Assembly (NCBI RefSeq): GCF_017569225.1
Contig: NZ_CP071868.1
Coordinates: 1,674,001 to 1,738,000 of the forward strand
DNA from: Pengzhenrongella sicca
GTDB lineage: Bacteria; Actinomycetota; Actinomycetes; Actinomycetales; Cellulomonadaceae
Direction: 5' to 3'
Length of the DNA stretch: 64,000 bases
The translations under genes and the position numbers were made by a program. The notes beneath the pieces were generated by a model that was not told the DNA's origin, did not search any database, and was given only the letters and a program-made list of their open reading frames with translations. This document shows, one piece after another, positions 20,279-29,654 of the stretch. The number at the start of each line of letters is the position of its first letter. Position 1 is the stretch's first letter.

Positions 20279-21009
20279 TGCGGCTCACCTGGCGCACGGC
20301 GACCCTTCTCGCGCGCCGCGCGGAGACCGCGACGGCGCAGACCCTGGTGCTCGAGGTCGCGGGCTGGCCCGGGCACCTGGCGGGGCAGCACGTCGACCTG
20401 CGCCTGACGGCGCCCGACGGGTACCAGGCGGTGCGCAGCTACTCGCTCGCCGCGCCGGCCGCCGGCGACCGCATCGAGCTGACCGTCCAGCGCGTCCGGG
20501 GCGGTGAGGTCTCGGCGTACCTGACCGACGGGTTCGCCGTGGGCGACGCCGTCGAGCTGCGCGGGCCCGCCGGGGCCTGGTTCGTGTGGCGGCCCGCCGA
20601 CCCCGGGCCGGTGCTGCTCGTCGCCGGCGGCGCGGGGATCGTGCCGCTGATGGCGATGATCCGCGCGCGGCGGGGCCGGCAGACGCCCTTTCGCCTGATC
20701 TACTCCGTGCGCGAACCCGCCGAGGTCTTCTACCCGGGCGAGCTGCTCCAGGCCCCGCCGGTCGACCGCGGGCTCGAGGCCGCGTTCGTGTACACCCGGA
20801 GTGCGCCGCCCGGGTTCGCGCGCGCACCCGCGCGGCTCGCAGCCGCCGACGTGGCGGACGGCGGCTGGCCGGCCGCGGCGGAGCCGAGCTGCTTCGTCTG
20901 CGGCCCGACGGGCTTCGTCGAACGCGCGGCGGACCTCCTCGTCGAGCTCGGCCACGACCCGCGTCGAGTCAAGACGGAGCGTTTCGGACCCACCGGAGGA
21001 GCGACATGA
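20278..21009 (+). CDS. Ferredoxin-NADP reductase-like flavoprotein
   Basis: The 243-residue protein has the FNR fold: an N-terminal FAD barrel with the RSYSLA flavin motif, then a nucleotide domain with VAGGAGIVPLMAMI and C-terminal CFVCGPTGFVERAADLLVELG. No [2Fe-2S] domain is attached. The GTG start shares a base with the preceding TAG stop, and the end overlaps the next gene, so it belongs to a tight operon with the molybdopterin protein. It probably shuttles electrons between NAD(P)H and that enzyme. Confidence 0.87.
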   Translation: MRLTWRTATLLARRAETATAQTLVLEVAGWPGHLAGQHVDLRLTAPDGYQAVRSYSLAAPAAGDRIELTVQRVRGGEVSAYLTDGFAVGDAVELRGPAGAWFVWRPADPGPVLLVAGGAGIVPLMAMIRARRGRQTPFRLIYSVREPAEVFYPGELLQAPPVDRGLEAAFVYTRSAPPGFARAPARLAAADVADGGWPAAAEPSCFVCGPTGFVERAADLLVELGHDPRRVKTERFGPTGGAT

Positions 21010-21299
21010 CAGACCACCTCGGCGCTGCCGCGCAGGAGCAGAGCCGGCTCGACGGCAACGCGCTCGCCGGCCCGCTGCGCGAGCTCTTCGCCGTCGACGT
21101 CACGGTCGCCGCCGGCCGGTGTGCGCACTGCGGCCAGATCGGCCCGGTCGCGGGCCTGCTGGTGTACGCCCAGGCGCCCGGGCTCGTCGCCCGCTGCCCG
21201 GGCTGCGAGGAGGTCGTGCTGCGGATCGTGCGCGGGCCGGACTGCGCGTGGCTCGACCTCACCGGCGCGACCAGCCTGCGCATCCCGCTCGCCCCGTGA
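21006..21299 (+). CDS. Small zinc-ribbon protein (DUF6510-like)
   Basis: The 97-residue protein has two cysteine pairs, CAHC and CPGC, spaced about 30 residues apart as in a zinc ribbon, followed by a short beta-rich end (LRIVRGPDCAWLDLTGATSLRI). It resembles small actinobacterial proteins found beside molybdopterin oxidoreductases; the family name is from memory. GGAGG lies six bases before the ATG, and both ends overlap neighbours by four bases, so it is co-translated with the oxidoreductase pair. Its role is unknown. Confidence 0.75.
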   Translation: MTDHLGAAAQEQSRLDGNALAGPLRELFAVDVTVAAGRCAHCGQIGPVAGLLVYAQAPGLVARCPGCEEVVLRIVRGPDCAWLDLTGATSLRIPLAP

Positions 21300-21889
21300 C
21301 GGACGACCGGGTCCGGGTCGAGGTCGAGTCCGCGCAGGCCTGGCGGGACTGGCTGGCCGCCAACCACGCGACGAGCCCGGGCGCCTGGCTGGTCACCTGG
21401 AAGAAGCACACGGGCCGGCCGGCGCCCGGCTACGACGAGGCCGTCACCGAGGCGCTCGCGTTCGGCTGGGTCGACAGCCTGGGTGCGCGGCTCGACGACG
21501 ACCGCACCATGCTGTGGTTCTCGCCGCGGCGGCCGGGCAGCGCGTGGTCCCGGCCCAACAAGGTGCGCGTCGCGAGGCTCGAGGAAGAGGGCCGGATGGC
21601 GGCGGCGGGGCGCCGGGCCGTCGAGGTCGCGAAAGCGAACGGCGCCTGGGTGCTTCTGGACGAGGTTGAGGATCTCGTGGTGCCGGCGGACCTCGCGGCG
21701 GCGTTCGCGGCGCGCCCGGGGGCAGCTGAGCACTGGGACGCGTTCCCGCGGTCGGCCCGGCGCGGCATCCTCGAGTGGATCATGCAGGCCAAGCGCCCCC
21801 CGACCCGCGAGCGGCGCATCGAGGAGACCGCCGCGGCCGCGGCGCGCGGCGAGCGGGCGCACCAGCAGAAGCCGCGGCCGACGGCGTAG
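21296..21889 (+). CDS. YdeI/OmpD-associated (OmdA-type) family protein
   Basis: The 197-residue product matches the YdeI/OmdA family: an N-terminal VESAQAWRDWLAANHATSPG segment, WVDS and WFSPRRPGSAWSRPN, then the C-terminal helical block with RRGILEWIMQAKRPPTRERRI. The function is poorly known; the domain has been linked to bacteriocin protection and stress. GTG overlaps the previous stop, so it appears to be the last gene of the molybdopterin operon. A second OmdA-type gene lies at 24046, on the other side of recQ. Confidence 0.82.
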   Translation: MTDDRVRVEVESAQAWRDWLAANHATSPGAWLVTWKKHTGRPAPGYDEAVTEALAFGWVDSLGARLDDDRTMLWFSPRRPGSAWSRPNKVRVARLEEEGRMAAAGRRAVEVAKANGAWVLLDEVEDLVVPADLAAAFAARPGAAEHWDAFPRSARRGILEWIMQAKRPPTRERRIEETAAAAARGERAHQQKPRPTA

Positions 21890-21935
21890 GCGGCTCTTGC
21901 CGACCTCTCGCCGACCGCGGCGCTCACGCAGGCTC

Positions 21936-23933
21936 TCAGGCGCCGAGCGCCTCGAGGACGCCGGGGCCGTACTTCTCGCGCTTGGCGACGCCGACCCCGC
22001 TGACGGTGCCGAGCTCGTCGAGTGTGGTGGGCACCCGCGACGCGATCTCGCGCAGGGTCGCGTCGTGGAACACGACGTACGCGGGCACGCCCTGCTCCTT
22101 CGCGGTCGCCGCGCGCCAGACGCGCAGCCGTTCGAACACCGCGGTCGCGGCCGGGTCGAGGTCGGCCGCAGCCGCGGCGGCGGCGCCCCGGGCGGTCCGG
22201 GTGCGGGCGGCCCGCGCCGGCCGCGGCGCCTCCCGCCGCAGCAGCACCGACCGGGTGCCGCGCAGCACCCCGGCGGACTCCTCCGTCAGGCGCAGCGTCC
22301 CGTAGCCGTCGGCGTCGACCGCGAGCAGCCCCTGCGCGAGCAGCTGCCGCGCGACTCCCCGCCACTCGGTGTCGGACAGCTCCGTGCCGATCCCGAACAC
22401 GCTCAGCGAGGCGTGCTGGAGCTGGGTGATGCGGGGCGTCGGCTTGCCGAGCAGGATGTCGACCAGGTGGCCCGCGCCGTACCGCTGGTCGCGCTCGCGG
22501 TCGAGGCGTGCGACCGTGGACAGCAGCTTCTGGGCGGGGATCGTGCCGTCCCACGTCTGCGGCGGCGCGAGGCAGGTGTCGCAGTTGCCGCACGGCAGGC
22601 TCGACTGCCGGAAGTACGCGAGCAGCTGGACGCGGCGGCACTCGACGGTCTCGCAGAGCGCCAGCATCGCGTCGAGGTGCGCGCCGAGGCGCCGGCGGTG
22701 GGCCGCGTCCCCGTCGGAGGTGTCGATCATCCGGCGCTGCTGGACCACATCCTGGAGCCCGTACGCGAGCCACGCCGTCGCGGGCAGGCCGTCGCGGCCC
22801 GCGCGGCCCGTCTCCTGGTAGTAGCCCTCCACGGACTTCGGCAGGTCCAGGTGCGCGACGAACCGCACGTCGGGCTTGTCGATGCCCATCCCGAACGCGA
22901 TGGTCGCCACCATGACGAGGCCGTCCTCGCGCAGGAAGCGCGCCTGGTTCGCGGCCCGGACCCGGGAGTCGAGGCCCGCGTGGTACGGCAGCGCCGGGAT
23001 CTGGTGGTCGGACAGGTAGCGCGCGGTCTGCTCGACCGACGCGCGCGAGAGGCAGTAGACGATGCCGGCGTCGCCGGGGTGCTCGGCGCGCAGCAGCTCA
23101 AGCAGCTGCGCCCGGGGGTTGTCCTTGGCGACGATGCGGTACTGGATGTTCGGGCGGTCGAAGCTCGCGACGAAGTGGCGGGCGTCGCGCAGCTGCAGCC
23201 GCTCGGCGATCTCGGCGTGGGTCGCCTCCGTCGCGGTCGCCGTCAGGGCGATCCGCGGCACGGCCGGCCAGTGCTCGTGCAGCACCGCGAGCCGCAGGTA
23301 GTCGGGCCGGAAGTCGTGGCCCCACTGTGCGACGCAGTGCGCCTCGTCGATCGCGAACAGGGCGATCTCGCCGCGGTCGAGGAGGTCGAGCGTGGACGGC
23401 ACCCGCAGGCGCTCGGGCGCGAGATACAGCAGGTCCAGCTCGCCCGCCAGGAAAGCCGCCTCGACCCGGCGGCGCTCGAGGCCGTCCTGGGTGGAGTTGA
23501 GGAAGCCGGCGCGCACGCCGAGGGTCGACAGCGCGTCGACCTGGTCCTGCATGAGCGCGATGAGCGGGGAGATGACGACGCCGGTGCCGGGCCGCACGAG
23601 CGCCGGGATCTGGTAGCACAACGACTTGCCGCCGCCGGTGGGCATGAGCACGAGGGCGTCGCCGCCCGCGACGACCGTCTCGATGATCTCGGCCTGATCG
23701 CCCCGGAACGCGTCGTAGCCGAAGACCTGCGCGAGCACCTCGAGCGACGTGCGCGTGGGTGCCGACGAGGTCGGCGCTCGCCTGATGTGCGCCGACGAGG
23801 TACGTGGCGCGCGGCTCGGCGCAGCCTGGGTCCGGGGGGCGACCGGGGGAGCGTCGTCCTCGACATCGGGTGGCCCGTCGTAGTCAGGGTCGTACGGCGG
23901 TTCGTCGTCGAGCGCAGGCCACCGGTCAGTCAC
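21936..23933 (-). CDS. recQ: ATP-dependent DNA helicase RecQ
   Basis: RecQ unwinds DNA in recombination and repair. After a disordered acidic and Pro-rich N terminus of about 75 residues come the helicase core with [17 protein letters not shown] (Walker A), DEAH and SDxR-type motifs, the zinc-binding cysteines in [17 protein letters not shown] and CGNCDTC, a winged helix, and a C-terminal HRDC domain (about residues 590-660). I prefer the GTG at 23933 ([10 protein letters not shown]) over 24047, which would overlap the divergent gene's start. The N-terminal extension is longer than in most RecQ proteins. Confidence 0.92.
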   Translation of the reverse strand: MTDRWPALDDEPPYDPDYDGPPDVEDDAPPVAPRTQAAPSRAPRTSSAHIRRAPTSSAPTRTSLEVLAQVFGYDAFRGDQAEIIETVVAGGDALVLMPTGGGKSLCYQIPALVRPGTGVVISPLIALMQDQVDALSTLGVRAGFLNSTQDGLERRRVEAAFLAGELDLLYLAPERLRVPSTLDLLDRGEIALFAIDEAHCVAQWGHDFRPDYLRLAVLHEHWPAVPRIALTATATEATHAEIAERLQLRDARHFVASFDRPNIQYRIVAKDNPRAQLLELLRAEHPGDAGIVYCLSRASVEQTARYLSDHQIPALPYHAGLDSRVRAANQARFLREDGLVMVATIAFGMGIDKPDVRFVAHLDLPKSVEGYYQETGRAGRDGLPATAWLAYGLQDVVQQRRMIDTSDGDAAHRRRLGAHLDAMLALCETVECRRVQLLAYFRQSSLPCGNCDTCLAPPQTWDGTIPAQKLLSTVARLDRERDQRYGAGHLVDILLGKPTPRITQLQHASLSVFGIGTELSDTEWRGVARQLLAQGLLAVDADGYGTLRLTEESAGVLRGTRSVLLRREAPRPARAARTRTARGAAAAAAADLDPAATAVFERLRVWRAATAKEQGVPAYVVFHDATLREIASRVPTTLDELGTVSGVGVAKREKYGPGVLEALGA

Positions 23934-24045
23934 GCGCCACAGCCTACGAGCCGGCGGCGACAGTCCCGGCCCGAACCTGGCCCGGCGGCGCCCCGGCTGC
24001 CAGGGTGGGGGTGCCCGGACCGGTGGCGACGACGAGGGGACCGAC

Positions 24046-24495
24046 ATGCGATTTCACACGATCGTGCAGCGCACCGGCGGGAACACGACCGGGATCGAGG
24101 TCCCGCCTGAGGTGGTGCAGGCGCTCGGCGCCGGCCGCAAGCCACCGGTCACGGTGACCGTGAACGGCTACACCTATCGCGGGACCGTCGCCGTGCGCGA
24201 CGGCGCCTACCTCGTCAGCCTGAGCGCGCAGCACCGCGCGGCGGCCGGCGTCGCCGGCGGCGACGAGATCGACGTCGACCTCGAGCTGGACGTGAGCGAG
24301 CGCACGGTGGAGGTGCCCGCCGACCTCGCGGCGGCGCTCGACGCCGAGCCGGCGGCTCGGCGCACGTTCGACGGCCTCTCGCGCAGCAACCGGTCCTGGC
24401 ACGTGCTCCAGGTCGAGGGCGCGAAGACGGACGAGACGCGTCGGCGGCGGGTCGCGAAGTCGGTCGAGATGCTCGCCGAGGGGCGCGCGCGCTAG
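24046..24495 (+). CDS. DUF1905/OmdA two-domain protein
   Basis: The 149-residue protein has an N-terminal DUF1905 barrel ([20 protein letters not shown], then [16 protein letters not shown] and [10 protein letters not shown]) and a short C-terminal OmdA helix pair with [20 protein letters not shown] and [14 protein letters not shown]. Such proteins are common in actinobacteria without a clear function. It is divergent from recQ, and with the gene at 21296 it places OmdA-type proteins on both sides of recQ. A seven-base-stem hairpin follows the stop. Confidence 0.85.
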   Translation: MRFHTIVQRTGGNTTGIEVPPEVVQALGAGRKPPVTVTVNGYTYRGTVAVRDGAYLVSLSAQHRAAAGVAGGDEIDVDLELDVSERTVEVPADLAAALDAEPAARRTFDGLSRSNRSWHVLQVEGAKTDETRRRRVAKSVEMLAEGRAR

Positions 24496-24512
24496 GTTCC
24501 GGCGCCCCTCGG

Positions 24513-24536
24513 TCAGCCCCGTTTGCAGCGGGCTGA
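24513..24536 (+). terminator. Short hairpin after the DUF1905 gene
   Basis: TCAGCCC at 24513-24519 pairs with GGGCTGA at 24530-24536 around a ten-base loop. It lies 17 bases after the stop and runs into the TetR operator region, so it may serve as a weak terminator or be part of the operator. Confidence 0.4.
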
Positions 24537-24570
24537 ACGAGTGTTTAGGATGCTGAGCATGCGTTCAGCC
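24531..24570. promoter_or_regulatory. Nested palindromes, TetR autoregulatory operator
   Basis: An outer perfect inverted repeat, GGCTGAACG at 24531-24539 and CGTTCAGCC at 24562-24570, encloses an inner CTGAAC-N4-GTTTAG at 24533-24548. The site covers the presumed promoter and the start codon of the TetR gene at 24559, fitting self-repression. Confidence 0.6.
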
Positions 24571-25242
24571 GAGACTGTGGGGGCCGCGCCGGCCGGCGAC
24601 CTCACCGCGCGCGCCCGGATCCGCGACGCGGCGATCCAGCGGTTCGCGGTGGCGGGATTCGGCGTCGGCGTGCGCTCGATCGCCCAGGACGCCGGGGTGA
24701 GCGCCGCACTGATCCTGCACCACTTCGGGTCGAAGGACGGGCTGCGCGCGGCCTGCGACGAGCACGTGCTCGCGTCGATCCGCGAGGTCAAGTCGACGAC
24801 GCTCCGGTCGGGGGACATGGGCGCCGTGCTGCTCGCGCTCGCCTCGATGGACGAGTCGGCGCCGCTGCTCGGCTACGCGCTGCGCAGCCTGCAGTCGGGG
24901 GGTGACCTCGCGCGCAGCTTCATCGACCAGTTCGCTGCTGATGCGCAGGCGTACATGGCCGACGCCGTCGCGGCCGGGGTGATGCGGCCGAGTCGGGACG
25001 AGCAGGCGCGCGCGCGATACCTGACCGTGCAGGGCTTCGGCGCCCTGCTGCTCGATCTCACCCTCAACCCGCCGGACGACCCGTCCGACCTCGTCGGCGT
25101 GCTGCACGCGTACCTGGACCGGACGGCCGTGCCGACGCTCGAGCTGTACACCGAGGGGCTCTTGACCGACACCCGGATGCTCGATGCGTACCTGCTGTAT
25201 CAGCGCGAGCCGTCCGAGCCCGACGTGCGCGCACCGGGGTGA
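24559..25242 (+). CDS. TetR-family regulator of the adjacent ABC exporter
   Basis: The 227-residue protein has an N-terminal TetR DNA-binding domain (about residues 20-65) with the helix-turn-helix VGVRSIAQDAGVSAALILHH and the usual FGSKDGLR after it. The C-terminal ligand domain is all-helical. I chose the ATG at 24559 because AGGA sits eight bases upstream; an ATG at 24550 is the alternative. It lies 55 bases before an ABC exporter operon on the same strand, as is typical of drug-sensing regulators, and nested palindromes over its start suggest autoregulation. Confidence 0.85.
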   Translation: MRSAETVGAAPAGDLTARARIRDAAIQRFAVAGFGVGVRSIAQDAGVSAALILHHFGSKDGLRAACDEHVLASIREVKSTTLRSGDMGAVLLALASMDESAPLLGYALRSLQSGGDLARSFIDQFAADAQAYMADAVAAGVMRPSRDEQARARYLTVQGFGALLLDLTLNPPDDPSDLVGVLHAYLDRTAVPTLELYTEGLLTDTRMLDAYLLYQREPSEPDVRAPG

Positions 25243-25297
25243 CCGGGCCCGCGCCCCGCCGGCCCGCTCACGCACCACCTCCTGAAAGGGTTGTCCC

Positions 25298-26224
25298 GTG
25301 TCTTCCGTACCGTCGCCCGTGATCGATGTCCGCCAGCTCCGCAAGTCCTTCGGGTCCGCTCCGGCGCTCGACGGCCTCGACCTCGCCGTGCTGCCGGGGC
25401 AGGTGCACGGCTTCCTCGGGCCGAACGGGGCCGGGAAGTCGACGACGATCCGCGTGCTGCTCGGGCTGCTGCGCGCCGACGCGGGGACGGTTCGCCTGTT
25501 CGGCGCCGACCCGTGGCACGGCGCCGTCGCCCTGCACCGGCGGCTCGCGTACGTCCCCGGCGACGTCACCCTCTGGCCGAAGCTGACCGGCGGCGAGACG
25601 ATCGACCTGTTCACGAGCCTGCGCGGCGGGGTCGACCGCCGCCGCACGACGGAGCTGCTGGAGCGGTTCGAGCTCGATCCGACGAAGAAGACGCGCACGT
25701 ACTCCAAGGGCAACCGGCAGAAGGTCGCGCTCGTCGCGGCGCTGGCGAGCGACGTCGAGCTGCTCGTGCTGGACGAGCCCACGTCGGGGCTGGACCCGCT
25801 CATGGAGCTCACGTTCCAGCAGGTCATCGCCGAGGTCGCCGCGACCGGCACCACCGTGCTGCTGTCGAGCCACCTCCTCGCGGAGGTCGAGAAGCTGTGC
25901 GACCGCGTCACGATCATCCGCGCGGGCCGCGCAGCGCGCAGCGGCACGCTCGCCGAGCTGCGGCACCTCACCCGCAGCACCGTCACGGTGCGCAGCGGCG
26001 CGGACGCCGGCGCGGTCGGCGCCCTCGGTGGCGTCTACGGGGTGGTGCGCGACGGGGACCGGCTGCGCTTCACGGTCGACGACGGCGCGCTGCCCGCCGT
26101 TCTTGGGGTGCTTGTGCCGGCGGGGATCGGCTCGCTCGTGGTCGCCCCGCCGACGCTCGAGGAGCTCTTCGTCCATCAGTACGGCGCGGATGCCGCCGCG
26201 ACGGCCACGGGGGCCGCGCGGTGA
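25298..26224 (+). CDS. ABC exporter ATP-binding protein
   Basis: The 308-residue ATPase has Walker [10 protein letters not shown] at residues 41-49, the variant signature [15 protein letters not shown] and Walker [14 protein letters not shown]. This signature form is typical of the DrrA/CcmA-like exporter class for antibiotics. After the core, a 70-residue C-terminal domain occurs as in that class. GAAAGG precedes the GTG start. It overlaps the permease gene by four bases. Likely role: energising export of a hydrophobic compound, controlled by the upstream TetR. Confidence 0.9.
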   Translation: MSSVPSPVIDVRQLRKSFGSAPALDGLDLAVLPGQVHGFLGPNGAGKSTTIRVLLGLLRADAGTVRLFGADPWHGAVALHRRLAYVPGDVTLWPKLTGGETIDLFTSLRGGVDRRRTTELLERFELDPTKKTRTYSKGNRQKVALVAALASDVELLVLDEPTSGLDPLMELTFQQVIAEVAATGTTVLLSSHLLAEVEKLCDRVTIIRAGRAARSGTLAELRHLTRSTVTVRSGADAGAVGALGGVYGVVRDGDRLRFTVDDGALPAVLGVLVPAGIGSLVVAPPTLEELFVHQYGADAAATATGAAR

Positions 26225-27876
26225 CGGCCCTCGACCGCTCGCCCGTCCCTGTTCTCGGTGCCCCGTCGCGCGCCGCGCGGTCGGACGCGTTCGTCGCCGC
26301 TGGCAGGCTGACTCGGTTCGCGCTGCGCCGGGACCGGACCCGCATCGCGGTCTGGGCGCTCGCGCTCAGCGGCCTGATCGCCTACTTCGCGGCCGCGATC
26401 CCCGCGGCCTACCCCGAACCCGGGATGCTCCAGGCCCGCGCGGCGATCATGCGGGAACCCGCCGGCGCGTTCATGGCGGGGCCGGGGTACGGGCTTGACG
26501 CGTACACGTTCGGCGCGATGGTGTCGAACGAGCTGCTCGGGTTGCTGGCCGTCGCGGCGGCACTCACGTCGGCCTCCCTCGTCGTTCGCCACACCCGGGC
26601 GGAGGAGGAGACCGGCCGAGCGGAGCTGATCCGCGCGGGCGTCGTCGGTCGCTTCGCGCCGCTGACGGCGGCGCTGGCGACGATGGTGGTCGCCGACGTC
26701 GTCGTGGCGGCCGCGCTTTTCGCCGCGCTCGCGGGCAGCGGCTTCGCGGCGACCGACTCGCTCGCCGTCGCCCTGGGGGTCGCGCTCGTGGGCCTGGCGT
26801 TCGGGGCGGTCGCCGCGGTGACCGCGCAGCTGGCCGAGCACTCGCGCGCCGCGTCCGGGCTCGCGGGTGCGGCGCTCGGGCTCGCGTACGTGCTGCGCGG
26901 CATCGGGGACGCCGCCGGCCCGGGTGGGTCGACCCTGTCGTGGCTGTCGCCGATCGGTTGGGCGCAGCAGACCCGGGCCTTCGTCGACCTGCGCTGGTGG
27001 CCGCTCGCGCTGTGCATGGCCCTCGCGGCCGCCGCGGGCGTCGTCGCGTTCGCGCTCGCGGGCCGGCGCGACCTCGGCGCCGGGCTCGTTCCGGCGCGCC
27101 GCGGCCGGGCGCAGGCCTCGCGCGCGCTCGGGAGCCCGATCGGCGTGAGCGCGCGGATGGAGCGTGCCGTCGTGGGCGGCTGGGCCGTCGGGATCGGCAT
27201 CTTCGCGGCTCTGACCGGCTCGCTGGGGCAGGGCATCGTCGACAGCTTCGCGGACCAGCCGCAGCTCGCCGAGGTGTTCGGCGCGGGCGGCTCGGCGGAC
27301 GTGCTGAGCGCGACGCTCGCCGCGTTCCTGAGCTTCTTCGCGATGGCCGTCGCCGCGTACGCAGTGACCGCGGTGAACCGGCTGCGGCGCGAGGAGGACG
27401 AGGGCCGCGTGGGCGCACTCCTGGCGACGGCGGTCAGCCGGACCGCCTGGTTCGCCGGCGCCCTCACGGTGACCGCCGCCGCGTGCGCCCTGCTGCTGGT
27501 CGTGGCGGGGATGTGTCTTGGCCTCGGTGCCGCCGCGTCGGTGGGCGACCCGGACCTGACCTGGCAGCTCGCCGGCGCGAGCCTCGCGTACCTCCCGATC
27601 GTGCTGTGCTTCGGGGCACTCGCGGCCCTGGCCTTCGGGCTGCGCTCCGGGGGGTGGGCGGTGTGGGCGCTGCTCGTGGCGTCGATCGTGGTGGGGGTCT
27701 ACGGACCACTGTTCAACCTGCCCGCCGGGGCGATCGACGCGGCGCCGTTCGGGCTCGTCCCCCTCGTGCCGAGCGAGCCGTTCGACGCGCTGCCGCTGGT
27801 CCTGATGTGCGCCGTCGTCGCCGCTCTGGTCACCGGCGCCGCGGCCGCGCTACGGCGCCGTGACCTGAGGGCGTGA
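26221..27876 (+). CDS. ABC exporter permease, polyketide-antibiotic type
   Basis: The 551-residue protein has about twelve hydrophobic segments in two similar halves, as in the large permeases of actinobacterial antibiotic exporters such as the TnrB3 group. [11 protein letters not shown] and [17 protein letters not shown] are matching cytoplasmic loops in the two halves, evidence for an internal duplication. The GTG start overlaps the ATPase stop. A nine-base inverted repeat covers the stop codon and probably ends the operon. The substrate is unknown. Confidence 0.88.
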   Translation: MTALDRSPVPVLGAPSRAARSDAFVAAGRLTRFALRRDRTRIAVWALALSGLIAYFAAAIPAAYPEPGMLQARAAIMREPAGAFMAGPGYGLDAYTFGAMVSNELLGLLAVAAALTSASLVVRHTRAEEETGRAELIRAGVVGRFAPLTAALATMVVADVVVAAALFAALAGSGFAATDSLAVALGVALVGLAFGAVAAVTAQLAEHSRAASGLAGAALGLAYVLRGIGDAAGPGGSTLSWLSPIGWAQQTRAFVDLRWWPLALCMALAAAAGVVAFALAGRRDLGAGLVPARRGRAQASRALGSPIGVSARMERAVVGGWAVGIGIFAALTGSLGQGIVDSFADQPQLAEVFGAGGSADVLSATLAAFLSFFAMAVAAYAVTAVNRLRREEDEGRVGALLATAVSRTAWFAGALTVTAAACALLLVVAGMCLGLGAAASVGDPDLTWQLAGASLAYLPIVLCFGALAALAFGLRSGGWAVWALLVASIVVGVYGPLFNLPAGAIDAAPFGLVPLVPSEPFDALPLVLMCAVVAALVTGAAAALRRRDLRA

Positions 27877-27897
27877 ACGGGCACAACTCCTCAGGTC
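27862..27897 (+). terminator. Hairpin over the ABC permease stop
   Basis: GACCTGAGG at 27862-27870 pairs perfectly with CCTCAGGTC at 27889-27897 around an 18-base loop. It spans the stop codon at 27874-27876 and lies about 80 bases before the next gene, so it is a plausible terminator of the exporter operon. Confidence 0.55.
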
Positions 27898-27979
27898 CGC
27901 CCGCAACCGGTCGATGGGGCTTCCGACCTCCACGACCGGATCCCCCCCCGGCGGTCGAACGAGCCGGAGGTGACGAACG

Positions 27980-29629
27980 GTGCCGAGGGAGTCGGTGGGA
28001 ATCGCCTATCTGGTGACCGCCGTGGTGTTCGCGGCGCTCGCGGCCGTGTCCTGGGTTCGCCGCGCCGACAGCCGGACGGTCGCGATCAGCCTCACCTTCG
28101 TCATGATCGGCTCGTGCTGGTGGTCGGTCGCCCTCGCGCTGACGCAGCTGACCGGATCCACGGTCGCGGCCGTCGCGACGATCGCCACCTTCCCCGGGCC
28201 GAGCGTGATGTCGGCCGCCTTCGTGGTGCTTGGCCTGGCGATCATGTGGCCGCAGTGGACGCCGCCGCGGACCCTCGTGCTGGCGCTCCTCATCGAGCCG
28301 GTCCTGATCTCCGTCGCCGGCCTGACCAACCCGTGGCACGAGCTCGTCTACTCCGGGCCGGGCGCCGCCGAGGTCGCGGACCCGGCCGGGTGGGCGTACG
28401 GACCGGTCTTTTGGCTGGACAGCTGGTTCGGCTACACCTCGATGGCGGTCGGCTTCGCCCTGATCGGGTGGAGCTGGTGGCGCGCCCAGCCCGTCTTCCG
28501 ACCGCAGCGCCTCGCGCTGCTGGGGGCCGCCCTGATCCCCGTCCTCGTGAACGGCGTCTTCCTCGCCGGTGGCTTCGGCGATTCCATCGACCCGACCCTG
28601 TTCGGGTTCGCGGCGACCGGGACCGTGATGACCTACCTCATCTTCCGGCAGGACCGGTTCTCGTTCTCGCCGGTCGCACGCACCCTGATCATCGACCAGA
28701 TCGGTGACGCGATCATCGTCGTCAGCCCGACCGGGCGGGTGCTGGACCTCAACCCCGCCGCGGCCGAGCTCGCCCTCGGGCTCACCGTCCGGTCGCAGGC
28801 CGACCTGGTCGGGAGCACCGTCCGCGAGCTGTTCGGGACGAGCTTGGCGCTTGACGGCCGCCATCGGCAGGTGGTGGTGGACCTGCCCGGCGGGACCCGC
28901 GCGGAGTTCCACGTGCGCTCGTCGCCGCTCGTCGACCGCCGCTCGCGCGAGCTCGGCAGTGTCCTCGTCGCGCGCAACGTCACGGAGGCCAACGCGCAGA
29001 CCCGCCGGCTGTCGGAGGCGAACGACCAGCTCGTCCGGCAGGTCGAGACGATCGATCGCCTGCGCGCCGACCTCGTCCAGCTCGCCAGCCGAGACCCGCT
29101 GACCGGGCTGCACAACCGGCGCTACCTCGTCGAGCGGTTCGCCGGGATGCTCGAGACGGCCCGCGTCGAGGGCTCGTGCGTGGTCGTGACGCTCGTCGAC
29201 ATCGACCGGTTCAAGTCGATCAACGACGAGTTCGGGCACCTGGCGGGCGACCGCGTGCTGATCGCGATCGCCCAGCGCCTGCGCGAGCAGGCGCCGGCCG
29301 GCGCGCTGGTCGCGCGCTGGGGCGGCGAGGAGTTCTTCGTGGCGCTGCCCGGCACGGGGACGGCGGACGGTCTCGCCTTCGCCGAGGAGCTCCGGCGCCG
29401 CTGCGAGCAGCAGGGAGTCACGGTCGAGGACCGCACGATCCGGTGCACGCTCAGCGCCGGCGTCGCGACGTACCCGGACTCCGGCGCGAGCATGAACGAC
29501 CTGTTCCACGCCGCCGACATGGCGATGTACGCGGCCAAGGCGGCCGGCCGCAACGTCGTGCGCCTGTATGAGCCGACGGAGCCCGACGAAATGACGCAGC
29601 CCGACGAAATGACGCAGCCCGACGACTGA
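27980..29629 (+). CDS. Membrane PAS-GGDEF diguanylate cyclase
   Basis: The protein makes cyclic di-GMP from GTP. Its 549 residues start with about seven membrane helices (residues 1-220) of the histidine-kinase-type sensor kind, then a PAS domain (about 245-350), a short coiled coil and a GGDEF domain (about 370-535). The active site reads RWGGEEFFVALPG. The RxxD inhibitory site expected just upstream is absent (P..A instead), so product inhibition through it is unlikely. The GTG start has GGAGG nine bases upstream. The C terminus is a short Pro/Asp/Glu repeat from an 18-base DNA repeat. Confidence 0.92.
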   Translation: MPRESVGIAYLVTAVVFAALAAVSWVRRADSRTVAISLTFVMIGSCWWSVALALTQLTGSTVAAVATIATFPGPSVMSAAFVVLGLAIMWPQWTPPRTLVLALLIEPVLISVAGLTNPWHELVYSGPGAAEVADPAGWAYGPVFWLDSWFGYTSMAVGFALIGWSWWRAQPVFRPQRLALLGAALIPVLVNGVFLAGGFGDSIDPTLFGFAATGTVMTYLIFRQDRFSFSPVARTLIIDQIGDAIIVVSPTGRVLDLNPAAAELALGLTVRSQADLVGSTVRELFGTSLALDGRHRQVVVDLPGGTRAEFHVRSSPLVDRRSRELGSVLVARNVTEANAQTRRLSEANDQLVRQVETIDRLRADLVQLASRDPLTGLHNRRYLVERFAGMLETARVEGSCVVVTLVDIDRFKSINDEFGHLAGDRVLIAIAQRLREQAPAGALVARWGGEEFFVALPGTGTADGLAFAEELRRRCEQQGVTVEDRTIRCTLSAGVATYPDSGASMNDLFHAADMAMYAAKAAGRNVVRLYEPTEPDEMTQPDEMTQPDD

Positions 29630-29634
29630 CGCAG
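29582..29634. repeat. 18-base tandem repeat at the cyclase 3' end
   Basis: Units begin at 29582, 29600 and 29618, each starting CCCGACGA. The first two are identical, with an in-frame ATGACGCAG. The third has one base fewer and so creates the stop codon TGA at 29627. The encoded tail repeats PDEMTQ. Confidence 0.8.
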
Positions 29635-29654
29635 CCCGCCAGTTGACCGCCCGC

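Noticed and set aside
23934-24047. Longer RecQ start at 24047
   Set aside because: It would overlap the divergent DUF1905 gene's start and adds unconserved Pro/Arg-rich residues.
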